Positions 45,658 through 57,616 of a DNA stretch of 64,000 bases are shown piece after piece. A model generated the notes under the pieces. That model saw only the letters and a list, made by a program, of their open reading frames with translations. It was not told where the DNA came from and did no database searches. The stretch covers positions 1 through 64,000 of the forward strand of contig WTXI01000061.1 in NCBI GenBank assembly GCA_022376515.1, read 5' to 3'. Position 1 is the stretch's first letter, and each line of letters opens with the position of its first letter. Source of the stretch: Lactifluus volemus. Lineage: Eukaryota; Basidiomycota; Agaricomycetes; Russulales; Russulaceae. The translations under genes and the position numbers were made by a program.

Positions 45658-46933
45658 CAAAGAGGGGACACCAGAAAAGTGCCGCGTCGTCCGACCCGGC
45701 CGCTCCGGTTGTTAGCAGCCTTAGCAGGTCACGCGACACCGCGACAGTTGCTCCGCCCGAGCACCAAAGGTCAACGCGCACACGACCATCGTTGGGAGAC
45801 ATCGTCATTCCAATTCCGTTAGTCGGTATGCAGTCTTTTTTTCCAATAACTGTCGTCCCCAGGATACAGAATGCCGATGTCTCTCAGTATTTTCCCTGTG
45901 AGTGACTCGATCGCACCTGAAATAATATCACTCATGGATACAAAGCGCGGAACTACGCGAGCTCACCGTGAGCGAACGCTGGAGGAGGAGTATGCGATGC
46001 AGCATGAGCCTCTATACCACCACTGCTGACTTGTCCTTTTTGGTGAATACTAGGGAGTTGGCAGGAGGACGAGGATAGTGTGTGGCAATTCCATCTTTCA
46101 TGTATATCTGCCTCACTCCTTTTTTTCGTTTCAGGGCTTACCTTCATTGCCCTCGCACGTCCGTTGGAACCCTCACAGGCCTCACCCGCTGGCCTCGAGT
46201 TCAGTGTGAGACGACGATAGTCGGTTCGTGGCCATGTGTCTTCCTTACCCACGTACCGCGGCAAAAGACGCGGCCATGCCATGTGAAAGGAACCGCTCGT
46301 GCTGCGCATTGGCACAGCCAACGTGTGCGACGACGCCTTCTTTGCAAGGGGGTTCGTCCGCACTGTTGCCATCTTTGACCATGACCAAGTCGAGATGCGT
46401 GTCGTTGATATTGGTACAAGATGATCAGTGGGAGAGGTAGGGGAGTGCTCCTGACCCAAGTTGGCGCCCCATGTGCGTCTCGCACAGTATATGTCGTACC
46501 TTGTTCCTTCATCCACGTTCTTTTTCCGGGATTCTTGATGGTGTGGCTGACTCAAGCGCACCTCGTACAACTCTCCCAATCAGGTGGAGAGAGGTTTTCG
46601 AGAAGTTGGTGGGAATTCAAAGATGGCTCTCAGGCAGGAGATAAGGGAATAACCTCCGCCTCGCACTTTTTCTCTGGCATACCACAACACTTTCATACCA
46701 CGACTCGGTCTTTAAACATAGTTTCGGATTCGAGGTAAGGGTGGGTGATATCAATAGTTACGCGTTTCGTACAAATGAAAAGGGAATGACAAGAGACAAG
46801 GTGAGAAACAACACCAAATTTCATCGTATCTAATAATGGCAGTCTCAATAAGATGGGGAAGTTACGCATTAAGAGTCCGGAGACGAGATCGAAACGAGTA
46901 AGAAGAGGCGGAGGCGGATTAAGACGAGATACA

Positions 46934-46989
<56 letters not shown>

Positions 46990-47440
46990 CTTCAAGCAAA
47001 CATATATACATCAAAATCGGGTAATCTAAAATAGGACGACACGTCGAGAACAGTCGAGTAGTTAATGAAGCGAGGCAATTTAAGACGATTCGGGAAACAG
47101 AAACATACGGGGCACATTAGAATCACAGAAACAAAGAGGATGGTCGTGCGACGCGAGGCCGCAGAGAACGGGTCCATGGCCGAGGCATAAGAGCGTCGTG
47201 ACCGAGATGACATCGTGGCCATTTCATCGAGACGAGAAGGGCAAGGCGACAAACCAGGAGCTTGTAAAGCAGCCGAAGATCTCTGCGAGGGAAAAGGCAA
47301 AGGGAGTAGAACGAGGAAGACGGGAGGGGGCGTAGACTCGGAGCGAGGTTTCCAGGCCAGCCACGCGGCTGACCCGGGCCTTACACCGTGACTGCAGAGA
47401 GGAGAATCAACAAGATGCGGTATAATGAATGGAGCCAATC
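45658..47440. other. Repeated spacer with coding-like relics
   Basis: Blocks here recur in the spacers at about 49240-50260, 52520-53130 and 60850-61100. Examples are GGAACTACGCGAGCTCACCGTGAGCGA, GAGGAGGAGTATGCGATGCA, CTCACAGGCCTCACCCGCTGGCCTCGAGTTCA and GTTGGCGCC..ATGTGCGTCTCGCACAGTATATG. Translated pieces such as EEEYAMQ and PPGLEFTNEDI (best preserved in the 49 kb copy) look like remains of a gene I cannot name. No intact frame exists. The tetranucleotide repeat is listed separately. Confidence 0.45.
46933..46988. repeat. (AAAG)14 microsatellite
   Basis: Fourteen perfect AAAG units lie in the spacer upstream of the nonsense-bearing F-box member 10. On the minus strand it reads CTTT repeats and gives a spurious open frame of repeated Ser-Phe-Phe-Leu. 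Confidence 0.95.
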
Positions 47441-49031
47441 TCAGACACACTGCCTTGAAGACGGGCGATGGACAACTACAGGGTGGTCGGAGTGGCCACG
47501 CGCTACAACGAATGTGTCTATGCCTTTTTTCGGGACTTTTTCTGAAGGAGACACATCGATATAAAGAGTTTGTAGAGAGGGGAATACTTCAGCGGCTGAT
47601 TCATTGGCGGGCCCTTCTAATGCAGGTGCGATGGATGGCGCTAGCGAGGCGGGTATGTACAGACTCTGTACGGCGGGAAATGAGTGAAAAAGTTGGAGCC
47701 ATATTGTGCGATCCACAGCCGTGTATGAAAACAAATAGGAGTAGAGGGGGCAGTTGATGATGAACGACTTCACACCAGAGCAGAAGGGGAGAATCTGGCT
47801 GCATATCTGTGCTACAGAAAGTACTTGCCGATCTATCCTGAACTTTTCGTACTTGATACACCACGAGCAAGGATTCTCAGGCTCAGGATATATCGTTTGT
47901 GGAGAAAAAAAGATGGAGGCGCTGCAAGTCATCGGACTGAACTCCAAGATTAGACTGGATGACCTGAACGACTCTAGGTGACCGAGGAACCGAATTATTT
48001 CTGGTATGTCAAAGACAATCTCAGGTTGATGGAAGAAGGCTATGCCGAAGCGGTCGAGTAGAGGGGCATCAATTCGGGCCGCGAGGGCTTGCAAGTACTC
48101 AGCCGCACCTGTAAATTTTAGCTGGGTAAGAGCGGGAAGAACAGAGCGGATTGGTGGCAGTAGAGGTCGGCCTCTTCGTTCGGGGCAAGGGTTCGGGGAT
48201 ATGAATATGATGGAAAGGGATTTGAGCTTTGGCAACGCAGACAAGCATGTGGCCATTGTCACTGGCGAAATATACCCAGATTGAGGTATATCCCCAATAT
48301 GAAGAGTAGTGAGGTCGCTTGTAGACGAGAGGAGTCGCGGTAGCGACGGAAATGAGATTCCCGAGAGAGCGAGATGTTGTAGACACGGGGCGGAGCCATT
48401 CAAGAATGTGTAGGGAATGGAAAAATTCGACTTCCAAGCATCTAACTGAAGATATTTCAATGCTGGAAATGGCTCCTCCATTGCTGTAACGATTCGTTCC
48501 CATAGTCAACCCTCTGAATTAGTGTTGGCGATATGAATATTAATTTGGTGTACCCGATCACGGTGCTCCAATGCGGGAATGAGGCTGTTTTCAATAATCA
48601 GCCAGTCTTTAATGTTGCAGAGAATTTCGATAACGAGAGGAAATGGTGGCCAGATATCCAAAAGCATCCTCACAGGTGAATAACTTGTGCAAAAAAGCTG
48701 CAGATTGAGACGGATCGGTGATCCAAAAATGACGTATCGCCATCGTTGGCAGACGTGGACCAGCTTCTTCCAATTCCATGGACGTTCACGATTGTCTTTG
48801 TTGGTGGCAACTTGATAAAAATCGAATATCTCTACGAGGACATTGTCGGGGAGAGATCCTATTGTTACTCGTTGGGATGCCGGGCCTACACCATACAACA
48901 CAACTCAGCAGTGATTACTATGGTTAATCCTGATGAGTCTTACCCGGTCCTTGTTGAATCAAAGAGTCCTTCCGCTGGCTTTCAACAATGCCTTTGCTGT
49001 TTGAGCCCATGGGACAGTCATCCATTTGCAT
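47441..49031 (-). pseudogene. F-box/LRR-like member 10, one in-frame stop
   Basis: Exon 1 is 48944..49031 (MQMDDCPMGSNSKGIVESQRKD.., phase 1), the intron is 58 nt, and exon 2 is 47441..48885. The F-box SLPDNVLVEIFDFYQ is followed by KLVHVCQRWRYVIFGSPIRL. At 48506-48508 the frame has TGA (GAG GGT TGA CTA TGG), where the close relative member 11 has codons for DFLW. Sequence after the stop continues in the same frame for 333 more codons without another defect (LWERIVTAMEEPFPALKYL ... ARGHSDHPVVVHRPSSRQCV). A very recent nonsense mutation, a sequencing error or readthrough would all look like this. As read, it yields a protein with the F-box but no receptor region. Confidence 0.78.
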
Positions 49032-50776
49032 CAGAGGGGTTATACAGTAGTACTAGTGAGCCTCAGGGGTCGTCGGTCTGTGGCACCCTATCCAACTCGG
49101 CCCCAAACGGCCCGGCCGGAGGTGCGACCGCGACGCCACTTCCTCCGCCCCGGCCCGAGTACCATCCGGAGAGAAAACCACGTGGCGCATAGTGATGGAA
49201 TGCTCTTGATACACGGCAACTGCAAGCCTGATTTTAACCAAGTCACCTTTGATACCTCACCAATGGCGATATCAAAACATTCCCCGTGATCGGCGATGTC
49301 GACCTTACGGTATGGGTGGACAGCACGGCGCAAGCTTACCGGGATCGAACACCGGAGGAGTATGCGATGCAGCGTGAGACCCTATACCATCACTGCTGAC
49401 CCGTTTTTTATTGCGAATACTCCGTCTTTCATGTATAGCCGCCTCACTCAGGCTCTTTTTGTAGATCTTACATTCAGTATCCTCGCACGTCTGCTGGACC
49501 CCTCACAGGCCTCACCCCCTGGCCTCGAGTTCACGAATGAGGATATCAGATTGCCTCCCATGATCGGGGATGTCGATATCTTTAACCCATGCGAAGATCC
49601 CGAATTTGAAGTTGAACCGTGAGATGCTGAGCCGGTTCGTGGCTGCGTCTTCCTCCGCGTCGCGGCGACGCGTGCTGCGCTAGCGTTACTGATATGTTGC
49701 GCGTGTGATAAGCTGGAGGTGTGAAAGGAGCCATTTTGCGGCGCGCATTTGCACAGCCACTGGGCACCGTCCGCACTGTTCGCCATCTTTGACAAGTCGA
49801 GACGTGTGTCGTTAATATTGGTATAAGGTGATCAATGGGAGAGGTAGTAGTAGGGGAATGCTCCTGACCCAAGTTGGCGCCACATGTACGTCTCGCACAG
49901 TGTATGTCCTTTAGTACCTTGTTCCTTTTATCTACATCCTTTTTCCGGGGTGCTTGGTGGTGTGGCTGAGGCAAGCGCACCTCGTAGTAACTTACAAATG
50001 GTCACACACTTTCCCCATCACAATAGTTGTCGAATCAGGCGGAGGGAAGTTTTCAGGTAGTAGGTGGGAATTCAAAGATTGCTCTCAGGGTGGAGTTTGC
50101 AGGAAATAAGGGAACAACCTCTGCCTCGGACTTTTGCTGTGATCGGACTTTCACTGGGATCACAGCAGTTCATTACCACGACTCGGTCTTTGAACACAAT
50201 GTTCGGGTTCGAGCTACTAGTACGCGTACTTGATATGAATAGTAACACATACGTTGATGGCATTCCCTTTGCATTTGTGCGGGATGTGTTACACATTCCG
50301 TCCAAGTGAAAAGGGAATGCCATCAACGTCACAGTAGCGTGAGATGTAGTAGAACAAAGGCGGGGCCGACCGGGATGCATAACATAGAATGAATAGTAAG
50401 GAAAAGGGAATGGTCGCAAACTGGGCTAGAAATGCGGCGCAAGGTGTGGTAAGTTGTCAGGACAAGAGGAGACAAAGAGAGAAACGACATCAAATTTCAT
50501 CTCATCTAACAATGACACCAGACGTCCGATTTGAACACCACCGAGGCCGCGACTAGTACAATTCCACCCAACACGAGTCGGTGATATTGGGACTCCGCCG
50601 ACCTAAGGAGACAATGACTATTTGAATGAAAGGTTTTCAAGGTCACCGTCGGTTATTAAAACAAAAGATTGACCGGCCTTACAGAGAAGAGCATCAACAA
50701 GACGCGGTACGGCATAATTATTAATAAATTGAGCCATGCTCACGTCAGACGCTGCCCGAAATTACTGCTTTTGACT
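49032..50776. other. Repeated spacer upstream of F-box members 10 and 11
   Basis: This is a second, fuller copy of the spacer at 45658-47440. It keeps the longest piece of the unnamed coding relic (plus strand 49470-49620, ending near GDVDIFNPCEDPEFEVEP) and the GTTGGCGCCACATGTACGTCTCGCAC block. A strong inverted repeat at 50251-50329 is listed separately. No intact gene is seen. Confidence 0.45.
50251..50329. repeat. Long hairpin-forming inverted repeat
   Basis: The left arm ACGTTGATGGCATTCCCTTT (50251-50270) is exactly complementary to the right arm AAAGGGAATGCCATCAACGT (50310-50329). The 39 bp between them continue the pairing imperfectly (GCATTTGTGCGGGATGTGT against ACACATTCCGTCCAAGTGA), so nearly the whole 79 bp folds on itself. 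The related spacer near 46770-46790 has only one arm (GAAAAGGGAATG). It is too long for a simple terminator; a foldback element or a small-RNA hairpin is possible. Confidence 0.75.
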
Positions 50777-52386
50777 TTACGTTGTCCTCGATTCAATCTC
50801 GCAATGGACAACTACAGGGTGATCTGAATGACCACGCGCTGCGATGAATGAGTCTATGCCTTGTCTCGCAACTTCATTTGACTTGGAAGGAGACCCAGTA
50901 ATAGAAAGGGTTTGTAGAGAGGGGAATACATCGGCGGCTGATTCATTGGTGAGCCCTTGTAATGCAGGTGCGATGAACGGCTCTAGCAAGGTGGGTATGT
51001 ACAGACTCTGTACAGCGGGAAAGGAATGAAACAATTGGAGCCATATGGCGGGACTCATATTTGTGTCTGGACGTGGCCATGGCAACGAGCCCAAGTTGAT
51101 GATGAGCGACTCCACGCCAGAGCAGAAGGGGAGAATCTGACTGCATATCTGTGCTACAGAATATATCTTCCGATCAAACCTTGAACTTCCGCACTTGATA
51201 TGCCACGAGTGAGGACTCTCGGAAGAGGGCATCGGTTTTTGGGAGAAAAATATGCTGTAACCTGTAGGAATTAAATCCAAGGTTAGACTGGATGGCCTGA
51301 ACGAGTCCAAGTGACCAAAAAACCGAATGATTTGAGGGATGTCAAAGAGTTCAGCTTCGGACTCATGGAAAAAGGTTACGTTGAACTCGTCGAGTAGAGG
51401 GGCATCAATTCGGGCTGCGATGACTTCCAAGTACTCGGTGACACCTTGAAAGTTGAAAGCGGTGAGAGAGGGGAGGACAGAGCGGGTTGATGGCGGTACA
51501 GGTCGGTTTCTTCGTTTGGGGTAAGGTGTCGGAAATTTGAAATAGATCTCAAGGGATTCGAGCATTGGCAACGCAGACAAGCATTTGACCATTGTCACAG
51601 GCGAAATATATCCAGATTTAGGTATATTGAAAAGTTTAAGAAATGTGAGGTCGCTTGAAGACGAGAGCAGTCGTGGCAACGAAGGAAATGCGACTCCCGA
51701 GAGAGAGAGTACTTCTAGACACGGGGCGGTGCCATCCAAGAATGTATCGGGAAAGGGAAAATTCAACTCGTTGTCCTCAGCAATCAAGTCTAAGTGAAGA
51801 GCGCGCAATGCTGGAAATGACTCCTCCATTGCTGTAACAATTCGTTCCCATAGAAAATCCGCTGAATTGGCGATAAAAATATGGCTTACGCGATCACGAC
51901 GCTCCAATGCGGCAACGAGGTTGTCAGAGATGATTTCGGCATCCTCGGCCCATTCCGACCAATCATGCTCGTTAGAGAGGACGACAACGAGAGGAAATGG
52001 TGGCCAGACATCCAAAAGCATCCTCACCGGTGTATTCTGCGTGCAACAAAGGTGCAAATTGAGACGGTTTGGTGACTCAAAAATGAGATATCGCCATCTT
52101 CGGCATACGTGCACCAGCTTATCCCAATTCCATACAAATTCGCATTCGTCTTCGTATATGGCAGCTCGATAAAAATCGATCATCTCTAGGAGGACGTCGT
52201 CGGGGAGCGATCCGATTGTTACTCGTTTGGATACCGTGCCTACACCATAGTACAACACAATTCAGCGGTCGTTTATGGTTGTTCCTGGCGAGTCTTACCC
52301 GGTCCTTGTTGAATCAGAGAGTTATCCTGTTGACGCTCAACAATGCTTTTGCTGTTTGAGTCTATGGAACGGCCATCCATTTGCAT
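50777..52386 (-). CDS. F-box/LRR-like protein, cluster member 11
   Basis: Predicted CDS is complement(join(50777..52239,52299..52386)), 516 residues. Exon 1 (MQMDGRSIDSNSKSIVERQQDN.., phase 1, CCGG|GTAAGA), intron 59 nt. The F-box SLPDDVLLEMIDFYRAA is followed by KLVHVCRRWRYLIFESPNRLNLHLCC. The receptor part includes FPSLPRLLSSSSDLTFLKLFNIP, PSLTAFNFQGVTEYLEVIAARIDAPLL and WLQLFHSFPAVQSLYIP. It ends HSDHPVVVHCEIESRTT. It is the closest intact relative of member 10 (shared CSQILPFCSGV, QGIDSF..ARGHSDHPVVVH). The F-box core reads EMIDFY in place of EIFDFY, a change at a usually aromatic Skp1-contact position. Confidence 0.86.
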
Positions 52387-53404
52387 CGAACGAAAGGGGT
52401 TACAGTAAGTTACTAGGGGTTGGCGGCATTTCAGTAACTAAAAGCGGCCCGGTCGGAGGTGCGACCCCCCCGATCACCGCGATCGGGAACACAGCGTAGA
52501 ACTGACACTCCAAGAGTACGGACACAGCCCATCGAAATGTCAATGAATAGGGAGTTGGCAGGAGGGTGAGGATGAGGGGCTCATCTTTATAGTTCTTGCG
52601 CGTCCACTATAAGCTCCATCCTCTGGCCTCGAACTCACCGATGAAGATATCAGTGAACTCCCCATGATCGGTGATGTCAATCCGTCCTTGAGGATCCTGA
52701 GTTCGAAGCCGAGTGTGAGGTGATGACACTAGCTGGTTGGTGATCACGTCTTTCCCACCAGCTAAATGCAGAGCCTGCGTGCCGCGGTCTACCGCTACTA
52801 CTACCGCGTGGGCATGCTGCGCTAGCGTTGCTCCTATGTTAAGATGCGGGTCGTCGATGCGAGTATATGCTAGTCAGCAGAAGTTACGGACGTATTTCTG
52901 ACTCAATTGGCGTCCCATACACAGTAATAGGTCTATTCGTACCTCTTTCCTTCTATTGGGGCCTTTGGTGGTGTGGCTGACTTGGACGGGAGCGCACGTA
53001 TTTCTACTTGGCTTCTGTACTTGGCTTCTGCCACAGCTCATCACAGCATTTGCCCGATCAAGAGGCACGAGTTCCAGTGTCGTTCCTTCGTTTCACAGCT
53101 ATCTACGAATGGGAGATAAGGGTATCATAGACGCAGTCATACATGACTGCAAGGAAAGGTATGGTAAGGGAAAGGACTGCAAGGAATCGACGATAGAAGA
53201 ACATTAGTCGGAGACACAAAGTATGCTAAAACGTTGTCAACGGAACCGGGACATGGGATATTGGAGGGGGGAGTAAACTGGACATGGGCTAGTGGATCAT
53301 AGCACCGAGGTAACGTCGTGGAGTACAAGACTCATATGAGGACAGAAAAAACGAGAACTGGTGGGGAGAAGTGAGTTCGGTCAAGAATAGCGGGCACGTG
53401 GACT
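52387..53404. other. Repeated spacer
   Basis: A shorter, more decayed copy of the spacer described at 45658 (CTCTGGCCTCGAACTCACCGATGAAGATATC, ATGATCGGTGATGTCAA, GGTGGTGTGGCTGACTTGGACGG). Its right half (ATAGACGCAGTCATACATGACTGCAAGGAAAGG near 53130) recurs near 57910, and 53270-53400 recurs near 58990-59160. No gene is seen. Confidence 0.45.
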
Positions 53405-54966
53405 TTATGATGCCCTCAATTGGGTTATTGGAAAATGGAGTAAGACAGCAACAGGATGACCCGAGTGCTGGCGAGCTGTGAGGAATGACTGTATCCCTTG
53501 TTGCACAGTTTCGTCTGACCTACACCCAGTAATGGAAATTCTTTGTAGAGAGGGGAGTACTCCGGCGGCTGATTCTCCCGTGAGCCCTTGTAATGCAGCG
53601 GCGATAAACGGTTCCAGCTCGTCGCATATTGAAAGACTCCGGACGGAGAGAAATGAATGAAAAATTTGGAGCCATGTCGTAACGTCCATGTTCGGATATG
53701 GCAACTGTCCGCAGGATGTAATGACGAGTGACTCCACGCTATGGAGGAAGGGGCGAATCTGACTGCATATCTGTGCAACAGAAACAACTTGCCAATCCAA
53801 ACCGTTGCACGTGATATGACACGTGTGAGGACCAGGCAAGGCATAACTGCCATGATTTGTGGAAAAAAGGATAGAGGCGCTGAAAGGCAGATAAAAGTGC
53901 AGAGCTAGTCTAGATGGCCTGATCGATTTTAGGTGATCAAATAACCGAATGGTTTGGGGGATGTCAAAGACAAGCTCAGGCTGATGGATGAAGTTGATTT
54001 TGAACTCGTCGAGTAGGGGGGCGTCAAATCGGCTCGCAAGGGCTTCCAAGTACTCGCTGATGCCTGTGAATTCCAACTTTGTGAGAACGGGGAGAACAAA
54101 CCGGGTCGGTGGCGGTGGGGCTCGGTTTATTCGTCGGGGGTGGGATGTGAAAGTGATGGCAAGGGATTCAAGCTTTGGCAGCACAGACAGGCATGTGGCC
54201 ATTGTCTCAGGTGGGATGTACCTAGGTATACTGAAAAGATGAAGAGACCTGAGGTCGCTTGTAGACGAGAGGAGCCGTGGCAATGATGGAAACAAAATTG
54301 ACCTCAGAGAGAGATGTTGTAGACACGGTGCGGATCCATTCAAGAATGTACCGGGAAGGCGAATGATTTCACCATTTGAAACAAGTGAAAGCGAAAGAGA
54401 TCCCAATGCTGGAAATGGCTCCTCCATTGCCGTGACAATGTGTTCCCGTAATTCATATGTTAGATCGGTGACACGAACGTGAATCTGGCGAATGCGATCA
54501 CGACGCTCCAATGCGGCCACGAGGATGTCGAAGGTGTTTTCGGGATTGTCCCATTCTGACTTTGGATACTCGAACTGGATAGCAAGAGGAAATGCTGGCC
54601 AGACGTCCAACAACGCCCTCACAGGTGAATTCTGCGTGCAAAAAAGCAGCAGATTGAGACGATTTGGTGATGCAAAAATGAGGTATCGCCATCTTCGGCA
54701 TACGTGCACCAACTTCTCCCAATTCCACGGAGATTCATGTTTGTCTTCGTTGATGACAACTTGATAAAAATCGAATATCTCTAGAAGGACCTCATCGGGG
54801 AGCGATCCGATCGCTACTCGTTCCCTATGAGACGCCGGGCTTACGCCATACAACACAGCTCAGCAATCGCCATGGTTAAATTTAATGGGTCCTACCTGGT
54901 CCTTGTCGAATCAGCAATTTCTTTCGTTGACGGACAACAATTTGAGCCTATGGAATAGCCATCCAT
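53405..54966 (-). CDS. F-box/LRR-like protein, cluster member 12, with shifted splice acceptor
   Basis: Predicted CDS is complement(join(53405..54839,54896..54966)), 501 residues; the intron is 56 nt. The usual first ATG is lost (GCGCAAATG), so translation would start at the second one (MDGYSIGSNCCPSTKEIADSTRT). A small deletion after GGCTCAAA puts the end of exon 1 in another frame, so it ends in phase 2. The acceptor, GTAG|GCCC in siblings, reads GTAAG|CCC here. The resulting one-base shift restores the F-box frame. The F-box SLPDEVLLEIFDFYQ is followed by KLVHVCRRWRYLIFASPNRL. The receptor region includes PVLTKLEFTGISEYLEALASRFDAPLL and WLQIFHSFLSVRSLSI. It is closest to member 14, with which it also shares the 3' flank. 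Confidence 0.83.
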
Positions 54967-56001
54967 TTGCGCCAAAGAGGTTGAACTAGCGGAGTAATAA
55001 TGCAACTGGAAGTGGAACGATACTGTAATTGGCATTTTCTCGGATGACTCCGTTTCTCCGACTGCCTTGCCGTTACAGTAACTTTCTACGCGCGCACGGC
55101 TATTGTCTGTGACACCTCGTTCCCAACGGTGATCCTAGACTATCCATAATGTCGTTGCAGAAAACTGTCGTCCCTAGTAGAACAGAGCAACTTGAGGTCC
55201 ATTCCCTTGTGCCTACAACGGCACACTCATGGATACAGAGAGTGGAAATACCCGAGCTCACCGTGAGCGGTTATCCACTTACTTTACCTACCCCCTTATC
55301 GGATTTGGGTAATGTGTCACCCTTTTGTTGTACCTGGAAGCTCGGATCATGACCGCCCCTTTAGCTTCAACTCCCACGTGTTATCCAGTGTACCCCCGTT
55401 ACTCTCGTTCCGAGTCTTCTCAAGGTAACAGTACCATGTTCGTAGTGTGCCGAACCAGGTAGCCTTGTCTTACTTCCCAGGCCGATCACGCAGGCAGTAC
55501 AGTAGCACGAAGAGAATAGAATAGAAAGGAGTTTTTCAGGCAAATCTAAAGACGACTCTGGACATCACATGCATCACATGGAGCGCACACGAGATACACC
55601 TCAAATTCGTAGGGTATTGAAGAGAGATAGTAACGAATCCAGTACGGACGCAACGATGACTCGGATGCGACCAACATAGAGGATGAAATCCGCAGTAAAA
55701 GGGTCGGTAAAAGGGGGGTTGCGAGTTGAACCGCAAGGGAAGGTACGTAGGGATGGAGAATTCACCAGAATCGCTAATGGATCATGAAGCCGAGACTCAT
55801 GGGATAAAAAACCGATGTGACATTGCGGAGTAGTACAGGACGGGGCAGACGGCATGGGTTGGTCGCATACCGGTGGTCCAACCGTCGGATAACAAGACGA
55901 AGACAGATGGTCGAACTTGAGGGAAGAAAGGGACGAGTAAACTGAAGAAAGTAAATGGGGATGGATGGGTCTAACGGCGATGGCTGCGCCGACCTTGCGA
56001 C
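54967..56001. other. Spacer between F-box members 12 and 13
   Basis: It holds a decayed version of the spacer relic (CACTCATGGATACAGAGAG, CCCGAGCTCACCGTGAGCGG near 55227-55270). From about 55535 to 55900 it holds a block repeated at 62480-62900 (TCACATGCATCACATGGAG, CATGAAGCCGAGACTCATGGG, AAACCGATGTGA), which is the 3' flank of members 13 and 15. GGCCGATCACGC near 55480 recurs upstream of the plus-strand genes. No gene is supported. Confidence 0.45.
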
Positions 56002-57616
56002 TCAGGTGTCGTCACCAGTAGCGAGAGCTACAGGGTGGCTGCTCTGCTGGCGGGCTATGATGAAAGATTGGATGCCTTGGTGTGCATCATCATCTGACTT
56101 TTTACCAACAACGGAAAGGCTGTGTGGCGAAGGGAATACTTCGGCAGCTGATTCTGCCCTGAGCCCTTGTAGCGCAACTGCGATAAACGGCACGAGCTTG
56201 TCTGGTATCTGAAGACTCTGGACGGAGGGAAATAAATGAAAAAGTGGGAGCCATATCGTGGGATCCATGTCGCCGAGACGTGGCCACAGCCGCCACCTGA
56301 ATCCGTCCAGTTCGATGATGAGGGATTGTACGCTAGAGAGGCAGGGCGAAATCTGGCTGCACATCTGTGTTAAAGCAATGACTTGACGATCCAAATTTCT
56401 GCACTTAATATGCCACGAGCCTGCCAGTGAGTGAGGACTGGCGGAATTAGATGTCGTACTTGAAGAAAAACGCAGAAAGGCGGCAGATTGCGGATCGAAC
56501 TTCAAGGTCAGAGTGGATGGCCTAAACCATTCTAGGAGACCAAAGAACTGAACGGTTTGGGGAATGTCAATGGAAAGCTCAGGCTCTGGGTCGAGAAAGT
56601 CGACGTAGTCAGGCTGTTGCACGAATTGTATCTTGAACCCGTTCAGTAGAGGAGCATCGATTCGGGTCAGTAGGGCTTCCAGGTACTCCGTGACACCCGA
56701 AAGTTCCAAGTACGTGAGAGCAGGGAGAACAGACCGGGTCCGCGACGGAACAGGTCGGTCACTTTGTTGGGAACGTAGCCTGTCAAAGTGAGGCGCGGAG
56801 GGATCGAAATCGATGGAAAGGGTTGTGAGTTTTGGCAATGCAGACAGGGATATGGCCATTGTCTTGGGTCGGATGTACCCAGAATCAGGTATATCGATAA
56901 GATGAAGAGATGTGAGGTCGCTTGTAGACGAGAGGAGTCGTGGCAAGGACAGAAATGAGATCGAGCAGAAAGTGAGTTCTTGTAGACACGGCGCGGAGCC
57001 ATTCAAGAATGTAGCGGGAAGGAAAATCTTCGCACTCTCTGAATCCAATATAAGAGATCTCAACTCTGGAAATGGCTCCTCCATTTCCGTGATAATTTCT
57101 TCCCACAGATAATCCATTGGGCTGGTGATACGAATCTCCCGTACGCGATCACGATGCTCCAACGCAGCAAAGAGGTTGTCAAGGTTGCCATCTGGATTTT
57201 CCTCCTCCCACGCAAAGTCGTAAGTGAAATTGATAACGAAAGGAAATGGTGGCCAGACGTCCAACAGTTCCATCACAGAAGATATTTCCGAGAAAAAAAG
57301 TTGCAGATTGAGACGGATTGGTGAGCCAAAAATGAGGTATCGCCAGCGTTGGCATACGTGCACCAGCATCTCCCATTTCCATTGAGATTTAGGTCCACCT
57401 GTGTTGATGCCAATGTGATAAGATTCGAATATATCTAGGAGGACGTTGTCGGGGAGCGATCCGATTGTTACCCGTTGGGACTACGCCATACAACACACTC
57501 AGCAATCGTTCTGGTTGTTCCTGATGAGTCTTACCTGGCTCTTGTTGAATCGGCGAGTCTTTCCGTTGAAGTGCAACAACGTTGTTGCTGTTAGAGCTTA
57601 CGGAATGGCTTTCCAT
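56002..57616 (-). CDS. F-box/LRR-like member 13, frame broken at the splice junction
   Basis: The long exon is open from about 57480 to 56002: F-box SLPDNVLLDIFESYHI, MLVHVCQRWRYLIFGSPIRLNLQLFF, then FLSLPRLLSSTSDLTSLHLIDIP, PALTYLELSGVTEYLEALLTRIDAPLL and WLPLFHLFPSVQSLQIP, ending SSHPVALATGDDT. Exon 1 at 57535..57616 (MESHSVSSNSNNVVALQRKD.., phase-1 donor CCAG|GTAAGA) is intact. After the acceptor, siblings read TAG|GCCCGGCATCCCAACG and this copy TAG|TCCCAACG, an 8-bp loss. Normal splicing therefore joins the exons out of frame, with a stop after about 35 codons. Unless another splice form is used, no F-box protein is made, and the first in-frame ATG (57369) lies inside the F-box. It is probably a recent pseudogene; close kin of member 15. 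Confidence 0.72.

Noticed and set aside
45953..46579. 208-codon minus-strand open frame with a partner at 49582-49980
   Set aside because: The two resemble each other because the spacer is duplicated, but their frames diverge in length and both carry indels. The coding-like signal lies on the plus strand.
46933..46988. CRISPR-like direct repeats
   Set aside because: It is a simple AAAG tetranucleotide run without spacers, and the DNA is eukaryotic. No CRISPR array is present.
46693..47450. Minus-strand open frames around the AAAG repeat
   Set aside because: One is the translated microsatellite. The other has a biased composition, no domain, and lies in spacer DNA that is repeated elsewhere without the frame.
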